From RGIG995 sp045543655 (GTDB taxonomy: Bacteria > Bacillota > Clostridia > Oscillospirales > UBA644): a stretch of DNA of 15,816 bases. Positions within the stretch are counted from its first letter, which is position 1, and every line of letters begins with the position of its first letter. A program made the position numbers and the translations under genes. This document shows positions 1-6,659 of this stretch, in pieces. The stretch spans positions 1 through 15,816 of the forward strand of contig JAZPXN010000087.1 of assembly GCA_045543655.1 (NCBI GenBank). Reading direction: 5' to 3'. A model generated the notes under the pieces. The model searched no databases and was not told where the DNA came from. It worked only from the letters and a program-made list of their open reading frames with translations.

Positions 1-243
1 ACCGGGTTCCCAAAGAGCGTTGGGATTGAGAACGTCGGTGGCGCCAGCGGCATCTTTCCAGCTGCCGTCAGCCATCGTCTTGGAATATTCCAAATCGATG
101 TCCAGGGTGCCGGATTTAATGACGTTGACACCGGTGGTGACAGAGTCGGTGAACCACGCAAAGGTGGTGCCGACCAGCATAGATACGCAGAGAACCAACG
201 AAAGAACGCTGAGTACCAATGCTTTTTTGGTGTGGTTACGCAT
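1..243 (-). CDS. SipW-type signal-peptide protein (TasA/camelysin-like), 5' part only
   Basis: Only the first 81 codons are in the window; the frame is open to base 1, so the gene is cut by the left edge. The ATG at 243-241 follows a strong AGGAGGA (251-257) at good spacing. The N-terminus has basic residues (MRNHTKK), a hydrophobic core (about residues 8-26) and the motif TTFAWFTDSVT (26-36), followed by a segment of the type NVIKSGTLDIDLEYS. In TasA/camelysin-type proteins this TFAWFTD motif marks a signal peptide processed by the SipW-class archaeal/ER-type signal peptidase; the mature proteins are extracellular and often form biofilm fibres. The family is read from the signal peptide and the first mature residues only, so the function of the missing part is unknown. 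Its 5' leader carries a 14-base sequence repeated in the candidate small RNA at 559-633. Confidence 0.85.
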   Translation of the reverse strand, partial: MRNHTKKALVLSVLSLVLCVSMLVGTTFAWFTDSVTTGVNVIKSGTLDIDLEYSKTMADGSWKDAAGATDVLNPNALWEPG

Positions 244-257
244 TTGGTTTTCCTCCT

Positions 258-523
258 AATGAAATGAATAGAATTTTTTCGCAGAGGTATAGAATCCGTG
301 AAAAACGCTGTAACCGCAACGCCCCATTCCCCCACGGACGGCGCATTTTGACGGCGATAGTAGGATAGCGGCGCCTGTATCACAGAGAAACGCCGACAAA
401 TTCCGACGGCAAGAGTGACGGCGCAAAAGTAAAAAACCACTCAAAAACAGAGGTTTCCACCCCGTCCGGATTGGGGAAAATTCAAATTTTCTGTTAAATT
501 TTGCATCTAGCCCCGAAAAAATG
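258..523. other. gene-free stretch, left of the sRNA promoter
   Basis: No convincing coding frame is seen here on either strand. The stretch includes the upstream leader of the SipW-type gene (minus strand), with one copy (280-293) of a 14-base sequence repeated in inverted orientation at 566-579. I saw no strong promoter for the SipW-type gene; the best minus-strand match (TTTCTC, 17 bases, TATCCT near 365-390) is weak. Confidence 0.5.
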
Positions 524-579
524 TTGCATTTCAAGCAAATATGTGGTAAAATACATATCGTAGAGTCTATACCTCTGCG
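280..579. repeat. inverted pair of 14-bp sequence TCTATACCTCTGCG
   Basis: The sequence TCTATACCTCTGCG occurs on the minus strand at 293-280, in the leader of the SipW-type gene, and on the plus strand at 566-579, near the 5' end of the candidate small RNA. Similarity continues on both sides (GA-G/T before it, then A and an A/T-rich run). Both copies are in the sense orientation of their own transcript, so this is a shared 5' element rather than an antisense pair. Confidence 0.7.
524..552 (+). promoter_or_regulatory. sigma-A promoter for the candidate small RNA
   Basis: A -35 box TTGCAT (524-529), a 17-base spacer and a -10 box TAAAAT (547-552) preceded by TGG (extended -10). The expected start is near 559. 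No open reading frame with a start codon lies between it and the terminator ending at 633. Confidence 0.65.
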
Positions 580-633
580 ATAAATTTACCGGATACAAAG
601 CGCTCCTCTGCACGAAAGAGGAGCGCTTTTTTT
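559..633 (+). ncRNA. candidate small RNA of about 75 nt
   Basis: This is the interval between a good plus-strand promoter (-10 at 547-552) and a strong intrinsic terminator (597-633). It holds no ATG, so a protein product is unlikely. The 5' half is mostly unpaired and contains TCTATACCTCTGCG (566-579), also present in the leader of the SipW-type gene; the 3' half is the terminator hairpin. It matches no small RNA family I recognise. The facing terminator for the gene on the other strand (638-667) fits true convergent transcription. The 5' end is inferred from the -10 position. Confidence 0.5.
597..633 (+). terminator. intrinsic terminator of the candidate small RNA
   Basis: A 13-bp perfect stem: AAAGCGCTCCTCT (597-609) pairs with AGAGGAGCGCTTT (617-629), with a 7-base loop and a run of seven T (627-633). 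Confidence 0.85.
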
Positions 634-637
634 GGGC

Positions 638-667
638 AAAAAAACACCCCGGACAAATCGTCCGGGG
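638..667 (-). terminator. intrinsic terminator of the helical-repeat surface protein gene
   Basis: On the minus strand, CCCCGGAC (667-660) and GTCCGGGG (654-647) form a perfect 8-bp stem with a 5-base loop, followed by TG and seven T (644-638). It lies 22 bases past the stop codon of the gene at 690-1256. Confidence 0.85.
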
Positions 668-689
668 CGCGTTGAATTGCTTGAAAAAA

Positions 690-1256
690 TCAGGCTTCGC
701 GCTTCTTGGCGACGCAGAACGCGACGGCAACGGAAGCAACGGCGGCAACGGCCACGAGAGCGACGGCAACGTCGGAAGTGGCGGGGTTAATGGATTCGAG
801 ACCGGCGACGGCATCGTTGATGGCCTGAGCCATAGCGTCAACGGCGGCCTGCTCGTTGATCTTCTTTCCGGTCTGGACGGCCTCGATGGCGGCTTCAACG
901 GCGGAGAAATCCTTATAGGAAGTCTTGTCAAGCTTTTCGGCGGCGGCGACGGCGGCGTCAACGGCAGTATAGTCGGCGGGCTTCATATCCAAAAATCCGA
1001 TGGCGGATTCGATATTGATGGCCATGAAATCGACGGCGGCCTGCTCGGAAGCGGGCTTTTCGCGAACGACCTTCTTGACGGCGGCGTCAACCTTGGAGAA
1101 ATCGTAATAATGGTCGGGGTTCATGGCGGCGACCTTCGCAAGAGCGGAGTCCACGGCGGTATAATCCGCAACGTCGTTGGCAGCGGCGGTCATGAGGGGG
1201 AAGGCACAAAGAGCCAGCGCAAGAATCATAGCAAGGGCAAGGAATTTGATTTTCAT
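690..1256 (-). CDS. secreted, membrane-anchored protein with two FIVAR-like helical repeats
   Basis: 188 residues. The ATG at 1256 follows GGAGG (1264-1268) with 7 bases spacing. Residues 1-26 are a signal peptide (MKIKF, hydrophobic core, cleavage near the alanines at 24-26). Two Ala-rich helical repeats follow with a 64-residue period: each begins ADYTAVD(S/A)A (30 and 94), continues with a (Y)DFS(K/A)V(D/E)AA block (52 and 117) and a (S/N)EQAAVD block (70 and 134). This resembles FIVAR-type modules of Gram-positive surface proteins. The C-terminus has NPATSD (157-162), a hydrophobic span (163-183) and KKREA, the layout of a sortase sorting signal (NPxT type) or a plain membrane anchor. No enzyme motif is seen. 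It is a single-gene transcript with its own promoter and terminator. The two-repeat architecture and export are clear; the sortase reading is tentative. Confidence 0.75.
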   Translation of the reverse strand: MKIKFLALAMILALALCAFPLMTAAANDVADYTAVDSALAKVAAMNPDHYYDFSKVDAAVKKVVREKPASEQAAVDFMAINIESAIGFLDMKPADYTAVDAAVAAAEKLDKTSYKDFSAVEAAIEAVQTGKKINEQAAVDAMAQAINDAVAGLESINPATSDVAVALVAVAAVASVAVAFCVAKKREA

Positions 1257-1335
1257 ATAAAATCCTCCGATTCAAATGATTTCTCCCGGAAAAATCTCTG
1301 CGAAGCTTCCACCGGGCAGAATACTTATTGCTTTC

Positions 1336-1364
1336 AGTCTATCATATTTGGGATTTTTTTTCAA
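1336..1364 (-). promoter_or_regulatory. possible promoter of the helical-repeat surface protein gene
   Basis: On the minus strand, TTGAAA (1364-1359), 17 bases, TAGACT (1341-1336). The -10 is only a fair match; TATGAT overlaps it at an unsuitable spacing. The start would be about 75 bases before the ATG. Confidence 0.4.
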
Positions 1365-1417
1365 GTTTTCTTTCGTTTATTTCACAGATTGTTTCGATTT
1401 ACGATCAAAACACTCCG

Positions 1418-1460
1418 CAAAATGAAAAAATACTCCGCAAATCCGAAGAAATGCGGAGTA
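1418..1460 (-). terminator. intrinsic terminator of the fucI-SGNH operon
   Basis: On the minus strand, TACTCCGCA (1460-1452) pairs with TGCGGAGTA (1439-1431), a 9-bp stem, followed by a T-rich run of the form TTTTTTCATTTTG. A further copy of the second arm, TGCGGAGT, lies just downstream near 1419-1412 and could form an alternative hairpin. The first base of the stem is 6 bases past the SGNH stop codon. Confidence 0.75.
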
Positions 1461-1465
1461 TAATT

Positions 1466-2083
1466 TCATTTCAGAAGCGTCCGGACGGCCTCGGCCATGC
1501 CCTCGGCCAGGCGCTGATACCCCTCTGCGGAATAATGAACGCCGTCTCCGGTCTGAAGACCGGCGTAGGTCTCCGACGGAGTATAAAGATCGACGACGGG
1601 AGATCCGATCTTTTTTGCCACGGCAACGGCGGCGGCATTCCGGGCCTTGACCCGTTCGTTGCGGCCGGCGTCCGCTACCCGTGTGGTCAGCACCACCGCC
1701 ACGGGGATCTGCAGCCGTTCCCGCAAGGCCAGAAGGAACTTCTCCAGCAACCGGGGGTATTCGGCATCGTCGGACAGATGCCAGCCGTGAAGGCCGTTGT
1801 TGACGATCAGAAGATCGGGCTTTTTAACCTGTTGAAAAAAGAGATCCAGCGTCGGCAGAAGGAAGGGGTTATCCAATCCCTTCGAGGAAGCGACGGCGTC
1901 GATCAGGAATTCGGACGATACCTGCTTCTGCATTTCGGGCCGAATCCCCCAGGAGATGGAATCTCCAATATAAAATACCCGGGGAAGCGTCTTATTTTCG
2001 GTATGCTCGATCCACGTCCGATCCCATTCGTAGGTTTCGTGGGGGACGGAGGTATCACCGAACTGGTAAGTAAAATCACTCAT
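1466..2083 (-). CDS. cytosolic SGNH/GDSL-family hydrolase (esterase)
   Basis: 205 residues from the ATG at 2083. A GTG 12 bases upstream is in frame, but AAGGTG overlapping that GTG sits 9 bases before the ATG and serves as its ribosome binding site. SGNH blocks are visible: YIGDS (38-42, nucleophile S42), a glycine at 69, the NNGLHG block (95-100, oxyanion N) and DGVH (180-183, catalytic Asp/His). There is no signal peptide, so it acts in the cytosol. SGNH enzymes of this size remove acyl groups from sugars, lipids or other small substrates. It starts 27 bases after the fucI stop and shares its transcript, so a role in deacylating a sugar or a sugar-derived intermediate of the fucI pathway is a reasonable inference; the substrate is not shown by the sequence. 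Confidence 0.8.
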   Translation of the reverse strand: MSDFTYQFGDTSVPHETYEWDRTWIEHTENKTLPRVFYIGDSISWGIRPEMQKQVSSEFLIDAVASSKGLDNPFLLPTLDLFFQQVKKPDLLIVNNGLHGWHLSDDAEYPRLLEKFLLALRERLQIPVAVVLTTRVADAGRNERVKARNAAAVAVAKKIGSPVVDLYTPSETYAGLQTGDGVHYSAEGYQRLAEGMAEAVRTLLK

Positions 2084-2110
2084 GTCGAACCGCACCTTCT
2101 TCCGTACTTA

Positions 2111-3913
2111 TTATTTATAAAGAGGACCGTAGGTCTGGCAGGCGCGGTAATCCTGGCCTTCCTTATCCATGCCGAAGGCGTTCCAGGCGGCGGGACGGAA
2201 GATTTCGGATTCGGGCACGTTGTGCAGACAGACGGGGATGCGGAGCATAGAGCACATGGTGATCAGATCGGCGCCGATATGACCGTAGGAAATGGCACCG
2301 TGATTGGCGCCCCAGTTGTTCATCACGTCGTAGGCGGTGCAGAAGGGAGAGCCTTCCTTGCCGTCACAGCGAGGCGTGAACCAGGTGCAGGGCCAGGTGG
2401 GATCGGTACGCATCATCAGGGTCTTGGTCACGTCGTCGGGCAGCTGAACGGTCCAGCCCTCGGCGATCTGCAGAACGGGGCCTAACCCTTTGACCAGATT
2501 CAGACGGATCATCGTGGCGGGCATTTCGGCGCGGGTGGTAAAGCTGGAGGAGAATCCGCCGCCCCGGAAATATCCGTTATCCGCCGCAGGCCAAGTGGTG
2601 GCCGCGGTCATGGCCTCGATATCAGCGTCGGTGACCTCCCACCATTTCTTCATCAGGTGGGTTCCGTTCTCGTCCACGCATTCGCCGCAGGCGTCCAGCG
2701 CGGTGGCACCGGAATTGATCAGATGGATAAAGCCTCCGTTTTCCAGAGCCTTTCCGCTGACGCGGTATCCGGAAGCCCGCTCACAGGCCTCGGGAGACCA
2801 ATAGGTGCGCACGTCGGAGAACATCTGGGCCCGATTGGTCAGCAATTTCATAAACAGCATTCCGAGACCGTTGAGAACGTCGTTTTCGGTAGCGAGAATA
2901 TAGGGTTCACGGGCACCGTCATGATCGAAGGTGGAGTTCAGAAGGGCCTCGGGGAAATCGCAGTTGGGATAAAAGTCAGTCCACTGTCTCTGTCCCTGGA
3001 AGCCGCCGGCGATGGCGTTATGCCCCACCATTTCCTCTTCACGCCCTTCGGGAAGGTTGGGATTCCCGTTGAACAGATCCTTGATGATACAATACATCTT
3101 TGCAAGGAAATCCCATTGCTCGGCCTTTTTCTCGTCAGAGGTGCGGACGAATTCGGGGTTCTTGTCCCAGCCCTCTTTGCAATGAGTCTCCATCCATGCC
3201 TTCAGGCGCGCAACCTCCTCGGCGTCGTAGATCCCCTCGGACATCCGGCGAATGATCTCCACCTCGTCCACGGATTCCACCCGCATTCCCAGGTAGCTTT
3301 CGATAAAATCGGAATCAATGATAGAACCGCCGATGCCCATGCAGATAGAGCCAATCTGCAAATAGGACTTGCCCCGCATCGTGGCAACCGCAACGGCGGC
3401 GCGGCCAAAGCGGAGAAGCTTTTCCCGGACGTCGTCGGGAATCTGCGTGACCTCGTCCAGATTCTGAACGTCGTGGCCGTAAATACCGAAGGCGGGAAGC
3501 CCCTTCTGGGCGTGGGAGGCCAGCACGGAGGCCAGATAAACGGCGCCGGGGCGCTCGGTTCCGTTAAAGCCCCAGACCCCCTTGACGGTATTGGGATCCA
3601 TATCCATGGTCTCCGAGCCGTAGCACCAACAAGGGGTGACGGTCAACGTAATATCAACGCCGGCCTTGCGAAACTTATCGGCGCAGGCGGCAGCCTCGGC
3701 CACGCGGCCGATGGTGGTATCGGCAATGATCACCTTGACGGGCTCACCGTTGGAGTAGCACAAATTTTCCTCAAAAAGCTTCTTTGCGGCGTTGGCCATA
3801 GCCATCGTCTGATCTTCCAAAGACTCCCGGACCTTCAGCGGACCGCGACGACCGTCAATGGTGGGCCGGATGCCGATAACGGGGTAAGAACCTACGTATC
3901 TGTTTTTTGCCAT
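2111..3913 (-). CDS. fucI: L-fucose isomerase
   Basis: 600 residues, close to the usual 590-600 for FucI. The start is the ATG at 3913 with GGAGGT (3921-3926) and 7 bases spacing; the frame stays open for another 111 codons, but that stretch covers the promoter and the divergent araC gene. Family marks: GIRPTIDGRRGPLKVRESLE near the N-terminus (14-33), the GFNGTERPGAVYL block (115-127), ATENDVLNG (341-349) and NNWGANHG (532-539), the last two belonging to conserved regions that carry metal-binding and catalytic residues in this family. It converts L-fucose to L-fuculose (or D-arabinose to D-ribulose) with Mn2+ in the cytosol. It is cotranscribed with the SGNH esterase. No fuculokinase, fuculose-phosphate aldolase or fucose transporter lies in the window, so the rest of the pathway must be elsewhere or differ. 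Confidence 0.95.
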   Translation of the reverse strand: MAKNRYVGSYPVIGIRPTIDGRRGPLKVRESLEDQTMAMANAAKKLFEENLCYSNGEPVKVIIADTTIGRVAEAAACADKFRKAGVDITLTVTPCWCYGSETMDMDPNTVKGVWGFNGTERPGAVYLASVLASHAQKGLPAFGIYGHDVQNLDEVTQIPDDVREKLLRFGRAAVAVATMRGKSYLQIGSICMGIGGSIIDSDFIESYLGMRVESVDEVEIIRRMSEGIYDAEEVARLKAWMETHCKEGWDKNPEFVRTSDEKKAEQWDFLAKMYCIIKDLFNGNPNLPEGREEEMVGHNAIAGGFQGQRQWTDFYPNCDFPEALLNSTFDHDGAREPYILATENDVLNGLGMLFMKLLTNRAQMFSDVRTYWSPEACERASGYRVSGKALENGGFIHLINSGATALDACGECVDENGTHLMKKWWEVTDADIEAMTAATTWPAADNGYFRGGGFSSSFTTRAEMPATMIRLNLVKGLGPVLQIAEGWTVQLPDDVTKTLMMRTDPTWPCTWFTPRCDGKEGSPFCTAYDVMNNWGANHGAISYGHIGADLITMCSMLRIPVCLHNVPESEIFRPAAWNAFGMDKEGQDYRACQTYGPLYK

Positions 3914-3949
3914 AACGAATACCTCCAAAAAAATATGTCTTATATTTCT

Positions 3950-3978
3950 ATTATACACCTTGACAAAAGGTTTGTCTT
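3950..3978 (-). promoter_or_regulatory. fucI promoter
   Basis: On the minus strand, AAGACA (3978-3973), a 17-base spacer, TATAAT (3955-3950). The -10 is perfect but the -35 matches only GACA, which suits an activator-dependent promoter. It leaves a leader of about 30 bases before the fucI ATG. Its spacer and -35 overlap the -35 of the araC promoter on the other strand. Confidence 0.6.
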
Positions 3979-3988
3979 GTATTATAAT
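3960..3988 (+). promoter_or_regulatory. araC promoter (perfect sigma-A consensus)
   Basis: TTGACA (3960-3965), a 17-base spacer, TATAAT (3983-3988). Transcription would start near 3995, giving an ~90-base leader before the araC ATG. The leader contains an inverted repeat TTCCGG/CCGGAA (4045-4050, 4062-4067) just before the ribosome binding site. Confidence 0.8.
3962..3976. promoter_or_regulatory. candidate operator dyad between fucI and araC
   Basis: GACAAA (3962-3967), AGG, TTTGTC (3971-3976): a perfect 6-bp dyad centred on the overlap of the two divergent promoters. It touches the -35 boxes of both. It could bind a regulator such as the adjacent AraC protein, but the dyad partly arises from the promoter boxes themselves. 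Confidence 0.35.
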
Positions 3989-4083
3989 AAGGATAAAGTA
4001 TAACGATATCCGGTTTTTTTTCAAAAAGGACACTTTATTTGCGGTTCCGGCGAAACTTTTTCCGGAATCGGGGAGGATTTGGG

Positions 4084-4944
4084 ATGATATTTCATTTCTG
4101 CCGGGAAAACGTATCTCACACCACGGATCAGTTTCCCATGGCCTTTTATTCCGTTGCCAGCGGGCATCCCCGTTATCAGATGATGCATCATTGGCACCCG
4201 GAAACCGAGCTGCTGGCGGTGCGGCAGGGAACGCTGTCGCTGTCACTGGACGGAACTGCGGTAACGGTTCAGGCGGGACAATTCGTACTGATTCCGCCGG
4301 GAACGGTGCACAGCGGAATCCCGAAGGATTGCCACTACGAATGCGTGGTCTTTGACCGGAGAGCGATTCTCGGAATTACAAAGGGTCCCTGCTATGAGGG
4401 GATCAAGCGGATCCTTTCTGCGCCGGCAGTCATGTCCTGCTCCGCAGAGCTGGATCAATGCATGGATGCCCTGCGGAATCCGGGCTTCGGCTTCGAAGCC
4501 CAGGCGCTGAGCGGACTTTACGGCCTCGTAGCCCGATGGCTGACCGACCCGCCGGAGCCGGTGTCGGGTCTTCCCCGCCGAAAGCCCCGGCTGATCCCCT
4601 TCGAGCAGGCGGTGCTGTATCTGCAGGAGCATTTCCGGGAGCCCATCACCCTGCGGGAGATGGCAGCGGCCGCAGGCTTAAGCGAAAAATATTTCGGCGA
4701 GTATTTCAAGAACGTAACGGGAGAAACCCCGGTACAGTACCTCAACGATTACCGCATCGAACGGGCGGCGGAGTCGCTGAAGGAAGAAGACAAATCCATT
4801 ACCGACGTGGCGCTGGAAAGCGGATTTAACGATCTGAGTTATTTCATCAAGACCTTTCGGCGGCATTACGGAGTCTCCCCCGGTCATTACCGGAAGGGGC
4901 GAAGCGAGGCACAAAAAGAAGACACCGATCGCAAAAAGAATTGA
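4084..4944 (+). CDS. AraC-family transcriptional regulator with N-terminal cupin
   Basis: 286 residues. The ATG at 4084 has GGGGAGG (4070-4076) at 7 bases; an in-frame ATG at 4039 has no such site. Residues 20-95 are a cupin sugar-sensing domain (HHWHPETELLAV at 35-46, GQFVLIPPGTVHSG at 65-78). Residues 175-271 are the two-helix-turn-helix AraC DNA-binding domain: ITLREMAAAAGLSEKYFGEYF (188-208) and SITDVALESGFNDLSYFIKTF (238-258), then HYGVSPGHYR. It is divergent from fucI and shares an overlapping promoter region, so it probably controls fucI in response to fucose or a derivative, and may control its own operon. It is followed after 56 bases by the nitrilase-GDPD gene on the same strand with no convincing terminator between. 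Confidence 0.9.
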   Translation: MIFHFCRENVSHTTDQFPMAFYSVASGHPRYQMMHHWHPETELLAVRQGTLSLSLDGTAVTVQAGQFVLIPPGTVHSGIPKDCHYECVVFDRRAILGITKGPCYEGIKRILSAPAVMSCSAELDQCMDALRNPGFGFEAQALSGLYGLVARWLTDPPEPVSGLPRRKPRLIPFEQAVLYLQEHFREPITLREMAAAAGLSEKYFGEYFKNVTGETPVQYLNDYRIERAAESLKEEDKSITDVALESGFNDLSYFIKTFRRHYGVSPGHYRKGRSEAQKEDTDRKKN

Positions 4945-5000
4945 CGGATCGGCAAAGGATAACAAGATAACGGAATTACGATCGAAAAGGAGAAAAAATC

Positions 5001-6608
5001 ATGAAGATTTGTCTCATTCAGCCCCCTTATTCGGGAGATTACGAGCAGTCCCAGGTCTGCTTCGACAAGCAGCTGGAGCTGATGGATCAATGCGACGACA
5101 GTATGGACGTCATCGTCCTGCCCGAGTCCTGCGACGTGCCGTCGCTGGCAAAAACAAAGGAGCAGAGCGAGGCTTCTACCGAAAAATACAATGAAATTAT
5201 GCTGAAAAAGGCAAAGGAGCTGGCCAAGCGCTGTCACGCCATCGTCTTTTTCAACGCCCGCTCCTTCGGAGAGACGGGGGTGCGGAATACCACCTACGCC
5301 CTGGACCGGAACGGAGAGACCGTCGGGGAATACTACAAGCAGCATCTGACGCCCGGCGAGGTGAGCAAGCTGAAGCTGGACAGCGGATATTCCTTTGAGC
5401 ACGAGACCCCGGCCATCGTGGAGATCGAGGGCATCCGGTTCGCCTTTCTGGTCTGCTACGATTTCTATTTTTACGAGAATTTCCCCCAGCTCGCCCGGTT
5501 CCGTCCCGACGTGATCATCGGTTGCTCTCATCAGCGCAGTGACAGCCACGATGCGCTGGAAACGATGGGAAAATTCCTTTGCTACAATACCAACGCATGG
5601 CTTTTCCGCTCTTCGGTCTCCATGGACGAGACTTCCGAGATCGACGGCGGCAGTATGATCGTCTCTCCCGAAGGAAAGGTTCTGCTCAACATGAAGAGTG
5701 CGGTAGGCATTGCCACGGCAGAAGTGGACGTAACGGAAAAATTCTACAAGCCCGCCGGCTACGGCAATCCCCCTTCCGCCCATTGGGAATACGCGGAAAA
5801 GGGCCGCAGACCCTGGAAATATCGCAATGCAGGCTCTGCCATCGCCCGGTACGACGAGATCATGGAATACCCCCGCACCTGCGCTCACCGGGGCTTTAAT
5901 TCCGTAGCGCCGGAGAACAGCATGCCCGCCTTCGGGTCTGCGGTGGCCATGGGCGCGGAGGAGATCGAATTCGACCTCTGGACCACCAAGGACGGAGAGA
6001 TCGTCTCCACCCACGATTCCAAGCTGGACCGGGTCTCCACCGGCACAGGCAAGGTCTACGAGCATACCTACGAGGAGCTGCTTCCGTACGATTTCGGCAT
6101 CAAGCGGGGCGAAGAATTCAAGGGATTGAAGATCCTGAAATTCGAAGAGATCCTGAAGAAGCTGGCCGGGCACTGCGTTATGAACATTCATCTGAAAACG
6201 GTGAACAATCAGGTGGAATTCGATCCGGCGGCGCTGCAGAAGATCGTGGATCTGATCGACAAATACGATTGCCGCAGACACGTATATTTTATGTCCGGGA
6301 ACAATTTCGTACAGGCACAGCTGCAGACCCTTTATCCCGATATCTGCCGTTGCTGCGGCGGCGGAGATGAAAAATGGGAGATCGTGGAGCGTGCCATCCG
6401 TTACGGATGTAAGAAGGTACAGTTGTTTAAGCCCTATTTCAATCAGGCCATGATCGACAAGGCCCATGAGAACGGCATCATCTGCAACGTATTCTGGTCC
6501 GACGATCCCGACGAAGCCCGCAAATTCCTGGAGATGGGCATCGATACGATTCTGACAAACGATTACAACCGCATCGCTCAGGTCGTGAACGAATATAAAA
6601 ACAAATAA
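5001..6608 (+). CDS. nitrilase-superfamily amidohydrolase fused to a glycerophosphodiester phosphodiesterase domain
   Basis: 535 residues; the ATG at 5001 follows AAAGGAGA (4985-4991). The N-terminal part (1 to about 265) is a carbon-nitrogen hydrolase: catalytic Glu in VLPES (E42), Lys in YYKQHL (K113) and Cys in LVCYDF (C152), all three present. The C-terminal part (about 290-530) is a GDPD TIM-barrel domain: AHRGFNSVAPENSMPAF (295-311), EIEFD (321-325, metal ligands E323 and D325) and STHD (336-339, H338), ending in IDTILTNDY (514-522). No signal peptide or membrane segment is seen, so it is cytosolic. Family knowledge suggests the first domain cleaves an amide or N-carbamoyl bond and the second a phosphodiester such as glycerophosphoethanolamine. 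A fused enzyme could process a substrate carrying both, but this is inference. It is probably cotranscribed with araC. Confidence 0.85.
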   Translation: MKICLIQPPYSGDYEQSQVCFDKQLELMDQCDDSMDVIVLPESCDVPSLAKTKEQSEASTEKYNEIMLKKAKELAKRCHAIVFFNARSFGETGVRNTTYALDRNGETVGEYYKQHLTPGEVSKLKLDSGYSFEHETPAIVEIEGIRFAFLVCYDFYFYENFPQLARFRPDVIIGCSHQRSDSHDALETMGKFLCYNTNAWLFRSSVSMDETSEIDGGSMIVSPEGKVLLNMKSAVGIATAEVDVTEKFYKPAGYGNPPSAHWEYAEKGRRPWKYRNAGSAIARYDEIMEYPRTCAHRGFNSVAPENSMPAFGSAVAMGAEEIEFDLWTTKDGEIVSTHDSKLDRVSTGTGKVYEHTYEELLPYDFGIKRGEEFKGLKILKFEEILKKLAGHCVMNIHLKTVNNQVEFDPAALQKIVDLIDKYDCRRHVYFMSGNNFVQAQLQTLYPDICRCCGGGDEKWEIVERAIRYGCKKVQLFKPYFNQAMIDKAHENGIICNVFWSDDPDEARKFLEMGIDTILTNDYNRIAQVVNEYKNK

Positions 6609-6614
6609 AAGAAT

Positions 6615-6650
6615 CTCCCCTGCCGCACCGGTGCCGCAGGGGAGTTTTTT
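6615..6650 (+). terminator. intrinsic terminator after the nitrilase-GDPD gene
   Basis: CTCCCCTGC (6615-6623) pairs with GCAGGGGAG (6636-6644), with an inner GCACC/GGTGC helix and six T (6645-6650). On the other strand the same hairpin is followed by ATTCTTTTATTT, so it may also stop the convergent membrane-protein gene. Confidence 0.85.
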
Positions 6651-6659
6651 CGCAGTTTC

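Noticed and set aside
256..534. 92-codon open frame on the minus strand upstream of the SipW-type gene
   Set aside because: No ribosome binding site at its start, no recognisable domain, composition unlike the neighbouring genes, and it runs over the leader and ribosome binding site of the SipW-type gene.
672..1463. Glycine-rich 263-codon plus-strand frame
   Set aside because: It is the complement of the Ala-rich helical-repeat protein, which has a ribosome binding site, signal peptide and internal repeats; the Gly-rich composition comes from reversed Ala/Val codons.
3914..4246. N-terminal extension of fucose isomerase by 111 codons
   Set aside because: It would cross the fucI promoter and the start of the divergent araC gene; FucI has normal length from the ATG at 3913, which has a strong ribosome binding site.
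4941..4969. Possible separate promoter for the nitrilase-GDPD gene (TTGACG, 17 bases, AAGATA)
   Set aside because: The -10 is poor and the -35 overlaps the end of the araC gene; cotranscription with araC explains the layout.
4887..6467. Long (526-codon) minus-strand frame opposite the nitrilase-GDPD gene
   Set aside because: It is the antisense shadow of a gene with two clear catalytic domains; no family motifs are seen in it.
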